The translations under genes and the position numbers were made by a program. This document shows, piece by piece, positions 52,797 through 62,335 of a stretch of 64,000 bases of DNA. Numbering within the stretch: position 1 is the first letter of the stretch; every line of letters begins with the position of its first letter. The stretch is from Lentisphaerae bacterium GWF2_50_93 (GTDB taxonomy: Bacteria > Verrucomicrobiota > Lentisphaeria > Victivallales > GWF2-50-93): assembly GCA_001804815.1 (NCBI GenBank), contig MHBI01000010.1, forward strand, positions 85,300 through 149,299, given 5' to 3'. Below the pieces are notes generated by a model, which ran no database searches, was not told the origin of the DNA, and saw nothing but the letters and a program-made list of their open reading frames with translations.

Positions 52797-53828
52797 TTAT
52801 TGCACTTCAAGCTCTTTTTCATACTCCAGCCTCCAAGACCCGGGGAAATCAGGCTGCGACATGAGCACGGTGAACGGATATCTCCAGTAGGTGACGGGAA
52901 CTTTCTCATTGGGTCCGAAATGCTTCAGATATTCCTCGATCCTCCTCCTCGGATCATCGCCGAAACGGGGTATTCCACCGATTCCGGAAGAAGCCAGAGC
53001 CTTTTGAAGATTCTGGTTGTACACCTTGTAGTCCTGATATTCAGCCGGCAGGCCGTAGACATGGCTTTTTGCGGATTTCGCAATGTCTCCAGGCCAGGTC
53101 CCGGAACTCAGGGAGGGATCCTGTGCGAGATCCGCAAAAACTTTTCCTGTCCATACCTTTTTGAATCTCGTGTCTATCACGGCTGACTGGTTTTTCCCGC
53201 GGACTTCGCAGACGACATGGATCAGATTCCTCGAATCGTCGAAAATGGATACTATCATGACCTCATATCCCGCCTGGAACAGGGCCTCGGCGAGGATCCT
53301 GGTAATTTCGTGCGTGTTGCCATATCCTCTCTGAAGTATTTCGGACATCGTGCGCGTCTGGCAGACGCCCTGGGGCGTCGGACGGCATTCCAGCTTGTCC
53401 AGCACCGCCTTCGCGATGCCTTCGATTTCACCTGCATCGGCGCCGATCTTCCTGCCGGGGATGAATTTCCTGACGGCAAGGGCGTCGGTCCATCTCAGGA
53501 AGTCATTCCTGCCGAACGGCGCGTCGAAGACAAGGGTGCTGAATTTCATCTCAGCCGCGAGTTTGAGGTAGTCGATGTCGGGGATCCGCTTCAATTCGCA
53601 TCCTCCGCAGAGGTTTGCGGCATAGGCTACGGCCTTCTTCAGGTCGCCGCTGCCGACCGATTCGATCCACTTGTCCGCATCGCTTTTCCGGACCGCCGGA
53701 GCCGTCGGCGGGAAAAGTTTTCCGGAGTACTGCCTGATATAGGAAACTCCGGCGACGGCTATAATGACGGCGCAGAGCATGAGCGCCGGCGCATTCAGGG
53801 CTGGAGTTTTATCTTTTTGAGTGTTCAT
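52797..53828 (-). CDS. membrane-anchored transglutaminase-like protein lacking the catalytic Cys
   Basis: A 343-residue protein with an N-terminal membrane helix (about 13-31). A segment near residues 165-215 has the shape of the transglutaminase-like (papain-type) core: GYGNTHEITRILAEALFQAGYEV, then LIHVVCEVRGKNQSAVIDTRF with the His and Asp expected of a catalytic triad. The position where Cys is expected carries Thr (GNTHE), so the fold is probably inactive or modified. The remainder is not recognised. It faces away from the COX24-type gene. Confidence 0.6.
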   Translation of the reverse strand: MNTQKDKTPALNAPALMLCAVIIAVAGVSYIRQYSGKLFPPTAPAVRKSDADKWIESVGSGDLKKAVAYAANLCGGCELKRIPDIDYLKLAAEMKFSTLVFDAPFGRNDFLRWTDALAVRKFIPGRKIGADAGEIEGIAKAVLDKLECRPTPQGVCQTRTMSEILQRGYGNTHEITRILAEALFQAGYEVMIVSIFDDSRNLIHVVCEVRGKNQSAVIDTRFKKVWTGKVFADLAQDPSLSSGTWPGDIAKSAKSHVYGLPAEYQDYKVYNQNLQKALASSGIGGIPRFGDDPRRRIEEYLKHFGPNEKVPVTYWRYPFTVLMSQPDFPGSWRLEYEKELEVQ

Positions 53829-53911
53829 TTTTCGATATCAAGCTTGTATACTCGCACTTTTAAATTATTTTTATTAACTTAAATCTATTTTAACAAAGGG
53901 AAAGAAGTCCA

Positions 53912-54001
53912 ATGGGTAATCTTAGAAAAAAACGCCGCAAGAAGATCTCCAAGCACAAGCGCAGAAAGCTGCTGCGTGCGAACCGTCACAAGAAATCATA
54001 A
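53912..54001 (+). CDS. 29-residue basic AURKAIP1/COX24-type protein
   Basis: A very short Lys/Arg-rich protein (MGNLRKKRRKKISKHKRRKL, then LRANRHKKS). This matches the bacterial AURKAIP1/COX24 domain, relatives of mitochondrial ribosomal protein mS38, and it is most likely a ribosome-associated peptide. A purine-rich GGGAAAGAAG lies before the ATG. Easily missed because of its length; the sequence is distinctive. Confidence 0.85.
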   Translation: MGNLRKKRRKKISKHKRRKLLRANRHKKS

Positions 54002-54089
54002 GTCGCGGCAGACCTTTTAAAGCACATCTGCCGGTTTCGGTTTGACGGCCGGGGCCGGTCGCGATCAATTTCGTCTGAAACACTTTGAA

Positions 54090-55869
54090 ATGACAAAGCC
54101 AGTTATATTCTTTTTTTTTTCTTGTTGCAGGCCTGGCCTGCCTTGCCGATATTGACATAGAATCCGACACGCTGGCAAACACCGAGATCATCGATTCCAG
54201 CATCTTCCTGCCGCCCGATGCGGACGACATGGCGAAGTCGCTTGCGAACTTCGCAGTCGGCTACATGCTTCTGCTTGACGAGGAGAATCCTGCTTCCACC
54301 TCAAAGAAGTTCTTTGTGGAATCAGTCAGCAGGAATCCCGAGGCGATGTTTCCGATCGCCATCCTGATATCCGAATGGTTCAAGAACAAGGAATACCAGC
54401 AGTGCATAGACAATTTCCTGCCGATCGCCGAGAAGCATCCTGAAGCCGTGGAGCTGAATCTGGCGGTGGCGACCGCATATATATTCCTGAACAGGGAGGC
54501 CGAGGCGACGGGCGTCATCGCCAGGACGTTCAAGACCTTGAAGCTGCCGCTTGCGGACAGCAGGGAGCTGAAAAACTACCAGAACATAATAGGGAGCCTT
54601 TCCGAGCTTTACGGGAAACAGGGGAAATTCGAGGAAGGCGAGGACATGTTCGACTCGGTACTGGACGACAAAATCCTTGCGGACGATTTCAAGACGAGGC
54701 GCGCAGCGGCCGTGTTCTTCTCGATGCGTGCGGACCAGGGGGAGGATGGTTTCTTCGCCGGCTGGACAAAGCGGAGGTTCAGGAAAAAGATGGATCAGAA
54801 CCTTGAGGCCTGCGAGAGGATCTGGTATGATCTGATACAGCCGAAGGACAAGAAGGGCAGGCTGCCTTCAACCCTTGATCTGATACCGATGCTTGAAGTG
54901 AATAAAAGATACGGCCTGTTTGAGAATTCAGAGCGGATTGTCCTGAACACCATGCTTTCTCTTCCTGAAAACGAGCATCTTTTGAAAGTACTGGGGACTG
55001 TCTGCGCCGACCTTGGCCAGAAGGGGCTTTCATGCAGGATCTGGAAGTTCCTTACTCAGAGGAACAACTCCGAACCAGACTACTACTACGAGCTTGGGCA
55101 CTCCCTTCTTCTGCTTGACAACTATGCAGATTCTGCGAAAGCCTTCGAATGGCTCGTGCTGCTGAACCCGAAACACAAGCATGTCGCGCTCGCCTACTAC
55201 CAGATGGGCATATGCTATTTCGAGATGAACAAGTTCGACAAGGCCATCCTGAAACTCGAGAAGATCCCCGACCTGCCGGAAGCGAGATACATGATCGCGG
55301 CCTGCTACAGGAACGAGATGAAGTACAAGGAGGCCGTGAAGGCCATGGAGCAGGCCGAGAAGACGGCCATGGAGCAGAAGCGCGGCGATTACCTCACCAA
55401 GGAATTCTACCTGTCTTTCGCGGCAGCATGCGACAAGGCCGGCATGTTCGACAGGACCGTTGAAATTCTAAAGAAGGAACTAGGGAGGAATCCGGAGGAT
55501 CCGGACACCTCGAATTTCCTGGGATACCTTCTTGCCGACAAGAACAAGGATCTCGATTATGCCGAGAAACTCATCAGGTCCGCCGTTGACGCGGAAGGGG
55601 ACAATGCGGCGTTCCTCGACAGCCTCGCGTGGGTGCTTTACAGGAAAGAGGATTTTAAAGGCGCCAGGAAATACATGGATGACTCGCTGAACTGTTCCAA
55701 GGGAGGCTCCCCGGACGCCGTCATCGCCGACCATGCCGGAGACATCTACTACGCCCTTGGGGACAAGGAAACCGCGCTCAAGTTCTGGAAGCTCGCCGCG
55801 GAAACATGGAATCCCGACTTAAATCCCGAAACTGTGAGGAAAAAGATCTCCGAACTCGAAGGCAGATGA
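54090..55869 (+). CDS. TPR-repeat exported protein with a T10 tract at the signal peptide
   Basis: The long frame (546 residues from an ATG at 54229) is open upstream to 54094. An ATG at 54090 in the frame one base away gives MTKPVIFFFF, and removing one T from the run of ten (54111-54120) joins it to LVAGLACLADIDIESDTLAN, a full signal peptide. The intact protein would be about 592 residues. The body is a helical solenoid with TPR units (for example YYQMGICYFEMNKFDKAILKLEKI and DHAGDIYYALGDKETALKFWKLAAETW near the C-terminus). The tract may be a sequencing error, a true frameshift, or a slippage switch. A periplasmic scaffold is likely. Confidence 0.7.
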
Positions 55870-55900
55870 AAGTTCCTGAGGCGGGACGGTTCCTCCGTGA

Positions 55901-57946
55901 TTACTTCTTCCTGTACAAAAGCATTTCGCTGGCGCATATGCCACATGTTGTAGGAGCAGTTTGATTCGCGCAGAACGGGCACCATGCCGTAGGACATTTG
56001 CTGCAGAACAGGCCCACACCATGCTTCTTCAGCTGTTCAATCAGGATCTCTTCAGCGCCAGCCTGTTTCTTAAGCGACATAATCCCCTTCTGGGGCTTCG
56101 ACTGTTCAAGCAGAATGCGTTCCACCGATTCATCGACCTCGGCGCCGGCGGGAAGCACAGGATATCCGCATTTCACACAATGCGTCAGGGATTTTTCCAG
56201 CTGTGGAAGTGGAGGTCTGCGGCCATATTCCATGATATCGCTTTTCGCCTCCTTGAAAATTGCAACCAGATCCTTTCCAAAAGTTCCTTCCGGAGTATCG
56301 ACTATTAAATATTTCTTCTCCTCCTTCACAGGGCTCTTCCGCAAAAACTCAAGCGCCTCATTACGGGAATCAGCAGTATAGAACTCATAGGTTCCGTTGC
56401 TGTTCTTCTCCTTGGCCTTGAATTTAATATTTCCCGGCGGCGACGGCATCTCGTCCTTCCGGGAGGATTCTGGCATTCCGGAAACCCCAGCACCATGCTG
56501 ACTGTCCAGGATCCCCATGCTTATGGCATTTTTCACTATTTTCCGCATCTTACGGAGAAGCCTTATGCCCCTATGCCAGGAACCGAGCTTTTCCGATATT
56601 TTAGCAATGGAATCATCCATGTCCGCCAGATATTTCTTCTTCTCCTCGCCGCTGCTTGTGTCCGAAGGAAAATGGACGAACGCCGTTGCGTGCGCTTCCA
56701 GGAGGTTCAAGGCCGCGTCCTTGACTGAATCATTGGTCTTTCTGCGGCTGATTTCCCTTATCCGCGAAGACAACTTCTCCAGTTCCCCGCTGATTTCCGC
56801 GGATGTCTTCCTGCCGGCGAGGGAAATGGATAATCCCGCCACAGCCAAGATCATGATCGCCGTTGCTATTATCCCGTAAAGCCACCAGGATGACGAATCC
56901 CTTTCCCTGACTTCCACCGGCTGTTTTTTATTCTCGGACGGTTTGACCTCCCCTACAGAATCAACTGGCGTCGCCTCCGGCTTCGCAGCCGGCTGTTCTC
57001 CGGCTGGTGCGGGAATCTGGGCAGGCGGAGCTGGTGGAGCGTCTGTCTTTTTATCAACCTTCCGGGCGATCTTCTCAACAGGTTTGACCGCCACTGCGGC
57101 AGCCTTGACCTCCACTTTGAATTTCTTAAGGGCCGCTGCCGTCTTTTCCCGGACGCCCGGATCTGAATCATCCAGGCATTTCTTCAGAGGTCCGACGGCC
57201 CTTTCATCTCCAATCCTGCGCAGCGCCTCGACGGACCACATCCGGATAACAGGATCCTTGTCCTTCAAGCATATGACCAGCTGCTCCAATGCGCGTTTGT
57301 CACCAAGCACTCCCAGCGCCCTGATCACTTCAACCTTGGACTTCGCAGCGGGATCCTCCAGATATTCCAGAAACGGTTCCACTGCACGGGCGCCACCGGT
57401 CAACAGCAGGGCTTTTACTGTCTCTTTACGGATTACCGCGTCGGAGTCCTTCAGGGATTTGACAAGAGGCCTGAAAGCCCATTCATCGGCAAGACTTTTC
57501 AACGCTTCGACCGCTTCCAGGCGGATATCCCTGGAAGGGTCTTTGAGACATGCCGCCAGAGGCTCAACCGCACGTTTGCTCCCCATTCTTCCAAGCGCCT
57601 TTACAGCCTGCTGCCTGACATCCGGATTTCCATCCTTGAGCATTCCAATCAGGGGGTCGAGCGCCCGCTTGTCTCCGATACCCCCCAGGACTTCCGCCGT
57701 TTCCGCCCTTATCACCGGATCATTGTCCTTCAGCGCCTTTATCAGAGGCTCCACTGCGGCTGTTCCATGTTCGAGGATCTTCTCCCAGTTCCTCTTGTTT
57801 ATCAATACGGAAATCTGGGCTTCGGAAATATCTCTTTTGCTGGGAGTGCCCGGATCGGCAGATGGATTCTGTCCTGAAACGGAAATGGACATGATGACAA
57901 GAATGATCGTGCCAAGAATTCTTGGCTGTCTTCTCTTCCAAGTCAT
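55901..57946 (-). CDS. HEAT-repeat protein with membrane helix and zinc-ribbon end
   Basis: A 681-residue protein. It has an N-terminal signal or anchor (ILGTIILVIMSISVSG), then about seven HEAT/PBS-lyase-like repeats at residues 60-275 (AVEPLIKALKDNDPVIRAETAEVLGGIGDKRAL and similar). A Pro/Ala/Lys-rich linker, one membrane helix near 358-378 (WLYGIIATAIMILAVAGLSIS), a cytoplasmic helical part and a C-terminal region with CxxC pairs follow (HCVKCGYPVL; FCSKCPTAWCPFCANQTAPTTCGIC), suggesting zinc ribbons. The topology is unusual. GGGAG precedes the ATG. No function known. Confidence 0.7.
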   Translation of the reverse strand: MTWKRRQPRILGTIILVIMSISVSGQNPSADPGTPSKRDISEAQISVLINKRNWEKILEHGTAAVEPLIKALKDNDPVIRAETAEVLGGIGDKRALDPLIGMLKDGNPDVRQQAVKALGRMGSKRAVEPLAACLKDPSRDIRLEAVEALKSLADEWAFRPLVKSLKDSDAVIRKETVKALLLTGGARAVEPFLEYLEDPAAKSKVEVIRALGVLGDKRALEQLVICLKDKDPVIRMWSVEALRRIGDERAVGPLKKCLDDSDPGVREKTAAALKKFKVEVKAAAVAVKPVEKIARKVDKKTDAPPAPPAQIPAPAGEQPAAKPEATPVDSVGEVKPSENKKQPVEVRERDSSSWWLYGIIATAIMILAVAGLSISLAGRKTSAEISGELEKLSSRIREISRRKTNDSVKDAALNLLEAHATAFVHFPSDTSSGEEKKKYLADMDDSIAKISEKLGSWHRGIRLLRKMRKIVKNAISMGILDSQHGAGVSGMPESSRKDEMPSPPGNIKFKAKEKNSNGTYEFYTADSRNEALEFLRKSPVKEEKKYLIVDTPEGTFGKDLVAIFKEAKSDIMEYGRRPPLPQLEKSLTHCVKCGYPVLPAGAEVDESVERILLEQSKPQKGIMSLKKQAGAEEILIEQLKKHGVGLFCSKCPTAWCPFCANQTAPTTCGICASEMLLYRKK

Positions 57947-57971
57947 TTCAACTCCCGGATTGTTTTTCTGG

Positions 57972-58469
57972 TCAGCCTTTGGAAATTTTCCTGAGAATAT
58001 CGGTAGTGGAAAGTCCTGGCACGAACTTGATGAACTTTATCTCCGAGCCAGCTGCCTCGAGGACAATCCTCTCCTCCTGGACGATACTGTTGATGTCGTA
58101 GTCCCCGCCTTTCACATAGATGTCAGGCTTGATTTTACTGAAAAGTCCGACGCAGTTGCTGGTTCCGAAGATGACGACCGCATCCACGCATGAAAGACTC
58201 GCCAGCAGGAATGCGCGGTCCCTCTCGTTCACTATCGGCCTGTTTTTCCCCTTCACTTTCCTGACGGACGAATCGGAGTTTATGAAAACCAGGAGGGCGT
58301 CTCCAAAGGCCCTGGATCTTGAGAGATATTCAGCATGCCCGCGGTGCAGCAGATCGAAGCATCCGTTGGTGACAACCAGCTTGAGTCCCGCCTTGCGTAG
58401 CCGGCCCCTCCATTGAAGGGCCTTTTCAAGGGACATTATTTTTTTATCTGGTAAAAAGTGGGATCTCAC
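57972..58469 (-). CDS. rfaE2: D-glycero-beta-D-manno-heptose 1-phosphate adenylyltransferase
   Basis: A 165-residue nucleotidyltransferase with the HxGH motif (NGCFDLLHRGHAEYLSRSR, His42-His45) and YVKGGDYD and GLSTTDILRKI at the end. This is the stand-alone C-terminal half of HldE, acting in ADP-heptose synthesis for lipopolysaccharide core. The GTG at 58469 overlaps the stop of the upstream gene (GTGA) and has AAGGA 6 bases before it, so I prefer it to an internal ATG 11 codons on. It implies an LPS-type outer membrane. Confidence 0.9.
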   Translation of the reverse strand: MRSHFLPDKKIMSLEKALQWRGRLRKAGLKLVVTNGCFDLLHRGHAEYLSRSRAFGDALLVFINSDSSVRKVKGKNRPIVNERDRAFLLASLSCVDAVVIFGTSNCVGLFSKIKPDIYVKGGDYDINSIVQEERIVLEAAGSEIKFIKFVPGLSTTDILRKISKG

Positions 58470-59029
58470 TGCATATCCTTCATGAATGGCATGTAAAGGG
58501 TGTCTTGAAGAGTAATATTGCTCGTACTGGAATTGTCCAGGAAAAGCTCGCCGGCGAGCGGCATGTCGTCAATTGGGACATTCTTCGTACTGCTTCCCGA
58601 TGTCAGATCCGCCGCACCCAGGAAAAGGGACAAGTCCTGCAGGTTCTTGAAGTCCATTTCACTGTCCACATAGGCGGGAGCCGAACTGTTTATCCTGAAA
58701 ACAATGCTGGGATCAATGCTGTCGGCCACTACGAGCTGTCCCTTGAAATTCGCCTGATCCTCCGACGTGCCTACCATGGCGACATCATCAGGGCTGTACT
58801 GGTAGCTATCGGCACCCACATCCCAGAACTGGATTGGATCTCCTGAATCTCCTTCTATGCGGGAAGTCCCATTCTCATCGGCATTGCCTCTCGCCGAGAG
58901 GACATTTTCAATATTCGAGGTGGTAAGTTTTGCGACAAGGATAAGCCCGCAGAATATGGCGGCCATGCCAATCAGGCTCACCGTCATCTCCACAATAGCC
59001 TGCCCTTCCTGGTTTTTCCTCGTCTTCAT
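58466..59029 (-). CDS. TadE-like pseudopilin-type membrane protein
   Basis: A 187-residue protein. Its start MKTRKNQEGQAIVEMTVSLIG followed by a hydrophobic stretch is the TadE/TadG-like pattern (G-Q-x-x-V-E near the membrane helix), found in proteins of Tad pilus systems. The rest is an acidic extracytoplasmic domain without a recognised fold. AGGGA lies before the ATG, and the stop overlaps the heptose gene. No other tad genes are in the window. Confidence 0.65.
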   Translation of the reverse strand: MKTRKNQEGQAIVEMTVSLIGMAAIFCGLILVAKLTTSNIENVLSARGNADENGTSRIEGDSGDPIQFWDVGADSYQYSPDDVAMVGTSEDQANFKGQLVVADSIDPSIVFRINSSAPAYVDSEMDFKNLQDLSLFLGAADLTSGSSTKNVPIDDMPLAGELFLDNSSTSNITLQDTLYMPFMKDMQ

Positions 59030-59173
59030 GGCTGCATGTCCCTGCTATATTTATCTCCATACCTGACAATACGCAATTTAACGGTATAAATTATACCGGA
59101 AACTCCTTATTGACAAGTTTTTTCCGAACTTTGAACCATAAGCAAATTGTGCCTCATCCTTAAGGAGTTATAG

Positions 59174-59201
59174 TAGTAAATATTTACTAAGTAAATATTT
59201 A
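59174..59201. promoter_or_regulatory. AT-rich palindrome pair upstream of the antiporter gene
   Basis: AGTAAATATTTACT (59174-59187, perfect) is followed directly by AAGTAAATATTTAT. The two lie 24 bases before the start codon and could be an operator or a hairpin in the leader. Confidence 0.4.
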
Positions 59202-59224
59202 TGATAAACGAGGGTGTTTCCTGA

Positions 59225-60937
59225 ATGACAAGCCTTAACGAACATAACATCATAATCTTCCTGATCGAGATATTCATCCTTCTCGGCCTGTCAAAATTCT
59301 TCGGGGAGATGCTGAGGCGCAAAGGGCAGCCTGCGATTGTCGCGGAAATACTCGTCGGCGTCATCCTGGGCCCCAGCATCCTCGGCAGGTATTTCCCTGA
59401 ACTGCATGGCATCCTGTTCCCCGACAACGACATCCAGAAAAGCATGCTTGAAACCGTCGCCTGGATAGGCATCCTGTTCTTCCTTCTCGACACCGGGCTT
59501 GAACTTGACTTCTCAAGCGCCTGGAGGCAGAGAAGCGACGCACTGATTATCGCCATAACAGGCCTTATCGTACCCATGTGCATAGCGTTCGTGCCCTGCC
59601 TATACATCCCTGACGAATACATCGGGGATCCGAACAAGAAAATAATGTTCGCCCTGTTCGTTTCCGCAGTGATGACGGTCAGCGCCCTGCCCGTCACCGC
59701 CCGGGTCATGCGCAACTTCAACCTCTACAAGACCGATCTCGGATTCCTCATAATGTCCGCCCTGACAGTGAACGACATCCTCGGGTGGGTGGCATTCACC
59801 CTGATACTCGGTTTCTTCACGACATCGCACGTGAATTTCGGAAATGCAGCGGTGATAATCCTGGCCACCACCGGATTCACAGTCATCTGTCTTTCATACG
59901 GAAGGCTTTTCACTGAAAAGATCATTTCAAATATACAGAAGGCCAAACTTCCAGAACCCAGCTCCTCGCTTACGTTCATTGTCCTTCTCGGCCTCGCATG
60001 CGGCGCACTCACCTCGCTGATCGGCATAAACGCCCTGTTCGGCTTCTTCATCGCAGGAATAATGGCCGGAGAGGCCCGTTCCCTCTCGGAAAAGACAAGA
60101 CAGGTCATCTCGCAGATGGTGTTCTCGATATTCGTCCCCCTCTTCTTTGCCACAATCGGCCTCAACATCGACGTCCTCAAGAATTTCAACTGGATGCTCG
60201 CCGCATTCGTCTTTGTCATCGGCGTCCTCGGCCGTTTTGCCGGAGCCTGGCTCGGCGTACTCTTTACAAGACAGCCGCGTTCAAACATATTGCTGATCTC
60301 CCTGTCCCATGTGGCCGGCGGTGAAATGCAGATAGTCGTCAGCATGATCGCCTTCAACGCGAAACTGATCAGCGAGACCGTCTTCGTGTCGATAATCTTC
60401 GGTACGATCGCATCCTCAATCGCGCTCGGCCCCCTGATCGCCTGGGCCCTGAAAATCAGGAAACAGGTCAGCTTCCTCGAATTCTTCTCCAGGGAGAACA
60501 TCATCCCGTCTCTTCTGATGACTGACAAGGATTCCGCCCTGGTCGAACTCTGCGCCAACGGAGCCGCGGCAATCCAGATGAATGAAAAGGATCTTTATGC
60601 CATCGTCAAGAAAAGGGAGGATGACATGAGCACCGGCCTCGAGGAAGGCATCGCCATACCCCATGCAAGACTCACCAACATCATGAAGCCGACGATCGTG
60701 TTCGGCAGATCAAAGGACGGAATAGAGTGGAACTCCCCTGACGGCAAGCCCGCCAACCATATTTTCCTTATCCTCACACCGCTCACAAATGAGGACTCCC
60801 AGGTCCAGATTCTGAGGAACATCGTCTGCGGATTCCGCAACGAGGAGAACCGGAAGAAGGTTCTCGGGGCGGACGACAACCGCGAAATTCTCGACATCTT
60901 CAAGGAAATCTTCAAGGACGCCCAACTGAAAAATTAA
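59225..60937 (+). CDS. cation:proton antiporter fused to a PTS EIIA-like domain
   Basis: A 570-residue two-part protein. The first 400 residues are a CPA2/KefB-type antiporter with about 12 membrane segments (FFGEMLRRKGQPAIVAEILVGVILGP, LDTGLELDF, LTVNDILGWV). The last 150 residues are a PTS EIIA domain of the fructose/nitrogen type, with the phosphorylatable His in EEGIAIPHARL and FLILTPLTNEDSQVQILRNIV. A phosphorelay could thus gate sodium or potassium/proton exchange; this is inference from the fusion. GAGGG precedes the ATG. Confidence 0.88.
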   Translation: MTSLNEHNIIIFLIEIFILLGLSKFFGEMLRRKGQPAIVAEILVGVILGPSILGRYFPELHGILFPDNDIQKSMLETVAWIGILFFLLDTGLELDFSSAWRQRSDALIIAITGLIVPMCIAFVPCLYIPDEYIGDPNKKIMFALFVSAVMTVSALPVTARVMRNFNLYKTDLGFLIMSALTVNDILGWVAFTLILGFFTTSHVNFGNAAVIILATTGFTVICLSYGRLFTEKIISNIQKAKLPEPSSSLTFIVLLGLACGALTSLIGINALFGFFIAGIMAGEARSLSEKTRQVISQMVFSIFVPLFFATIGLNIDVLKNFNWMLAAFVFVIGVLGRFAGAWLGVLFTRQPRSNILLISLSHVAGGEMQIVVSMIAFNAKLISETVFVSIIFGTIASSIALGPLIAWALKIRKQVSFLEFFSRENIIPSLLMTDKDSALVELCANGAAAIQMNEKDLYAIVKKREDDMSTGLEEGIAIPHARLTNIMKPTIVFGRSKDGIEWNSPDGKPANHIFLILTPLTNEDSQVQILRNIVCGFRNEENRKKVLGADDNREILDIFKEIFKDAQLKN

Positions 60938-60964
60938 GTAGGTACGTGCTTCAGCATGTACCAT
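60936..60964. repeat. single-hairpin member of the palindrome family
   Basis: AAGTAGG, then GGTACGTGC-TTCA-GCATGTACC. It begins inside the TAA stop of the antiporter gene. The second hairpin is replaced by GGAGC/GCTCC (about 60980-60995). Confidence 0.65.
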
Positions 60965-61018
60965 CTTAATTTCTCTAATGGAGCGCCCCGAGCTCCTTAC
61001 GGCCCCGGAACTCTTTAT

Positions 61019-61071
61019 GCCGACCTGGAGGTTTACCCGCCTTCGGCGCGCCATAGGCGACCAAGGTCGGC
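61019..61071. repeat. palindrome closed by GCCGACCT/AGGTCGGC
   Basis: A perfect 8-bp closing stem with an inner CGCC-TTCG-GCG and GCC-ATA-GGC part. It lies between convergent genes and may act as a terminator. Confidence 0.55.
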
Positions 61072-61204
61072 GTTCCTTCAAGAGCGCTCAAACATGTCTT
61101 TGTCTAAATTTTATATGCACTGCCCTAACAGCATGCATCACCCCCTTGTCCTCCTGTTCCGCCGGATTCCTGCCGATGCTCCCCTCCCTGATGTTGTCGT
61201 AGCG

Positions 61205-62272
61205 TTATTTATCGTTCGCCAGATCCTTCAACACAAGCTCCATGCCTTTGACAACCCTCGCCATCTTGTCATAGTCAAGTCGCTCGGGATCGTCCTTGCT
61301 CGTATGATAATAAGGATACCTGAATGTTGCAGTATCAGTAACCATCACTCCTGGATAGCCCATCTGCCAGAATGACCAGTGATCCGACCAGCCGACGCCC
61401 GGCACCAAACCTGGAAGGGCCGCCCCTTCCGAAGGAAATTTCGTGTTTTCACGGAATGCGCGGACTGATTTCTTGAGCAATGACCTTGAGGAAATATCTG
61501 AGACAAAAGCTATGAAGTTGCCGCTTGAAGGATAAAAATAATTCATCGGATAAGGATAATTCTGACTTCCTTCATCATCTGAATAGTAGCCGATGGTCTC
61601 AAGACTGAACATGCCAACTATGTTCTCCTTCTTTTCCTTGCATGATTTTGCATATACCAGGCTGCCCATGCCGGGAGTCCAGAAATATGGAGGCTCCTCA
61701 TTGGCGAACGCGACGAAACGCAGCGTCCGCTCCTGTTGTTTACCGGCGAATGCTTTTGCAAGTTCGAGCGTGGCTGCTATTCCGGATCCGTTGTCGTTCG
61801 CCGCTCTGCATCCGTCAACCGGCGGAGAATCATAGTGCGCCCCAACGATGATAATCTCGTCTGGATATTTCGTGCCCTTCAATTCGACTTCGATGTTGGA
61901 ATATATGAGACTGTCATTCTTAGGAGCACCTCTCCAGGAACTTATCAGGCTCTCCTCGGCAACATAGTCCATGCGACTCGGTCCGTATCCCGCATCCTTG
62001 AAGGATTTCTCGATGAAGTCGGCGCATAGAACCAGATTTCCGTAGTTCAGGAAATTGCGTGGTCCTATGGTTCCGGCGATATACTCGACATCCGACTTCA
62101 ATGCTGCTGACATCCTCATTTCCTCATCGGAAAAAGGCACTGGCGGCCCCGCGTAGCTGTTTCCCGGCATGGAAATCATCATGCATCCCCCAATTACTCC
62201 GGTGAGCATCAGCACCGATATGAAAATTCCTAGCCGTATCGCCGACCATTTTGTAATTATTTTGACTTTCAT
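61205..62272 (-). CDS. M28 family zinc aminopeptidase, lipoprotein
   Basis: A 355-residue exported peptidase. The signal ends in a lipobox (TGVIGGC), so it is membrane-anchored by lipid. Zinc ligands of the M28 family are visible: His and Asp in GAHYDSPPVDGCRAANDNGSGIA, Glu-Glu in FANEEPPYF, Asp/His in the later WSDHWSFWQMGYPGVMVTDTATFRYPYYHTSKD. It cleaves N-terminal residues from peptides in the periplasm or outside. The ATG at 62272 follows GAGG and is preferred to an in-frame start 16 codons earlier. It lies 63 bases after the TetR-type gene on the same strand. Confidence 0.88.
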   Translation of the reverse strand: MKVKIITKWSAIRLGIFISVLMLTGVIGGCMMISMPGNSYAGPPVPFSDEEMRMSAALKSDVEYIAGTIGPRNFLNYGNLVLCADFIEKSFKDAGYGPSRMDYVAEESLISSWRGAPKNDSLIYSNIEVELKGTKYPDEIIIVGAHYDSPPVDGCRAANDNGSGIAATLELAKAFAGKQQERTLRFVAFANEEPPYFWTPGMGSLVYAKSCKEKKENIVGMFSLETIGYYSDDEGSQNYPYPMNYFYPSSGNFIAFVSDISSRSLLKKSVRAFRENTKFPSEGAALPGLVPGVGWSDHWSFWQMGYPGVMVTDTATFRYPYYHTSKDDPERLDYDKMARVVKGMELVLKDLANDK

Positions 62273-62335
62273 ACGCACCTCACTGTCATAACCTTTATTT
62301 ATTATATGAATATTATTCATTATTGAATAAATAAA

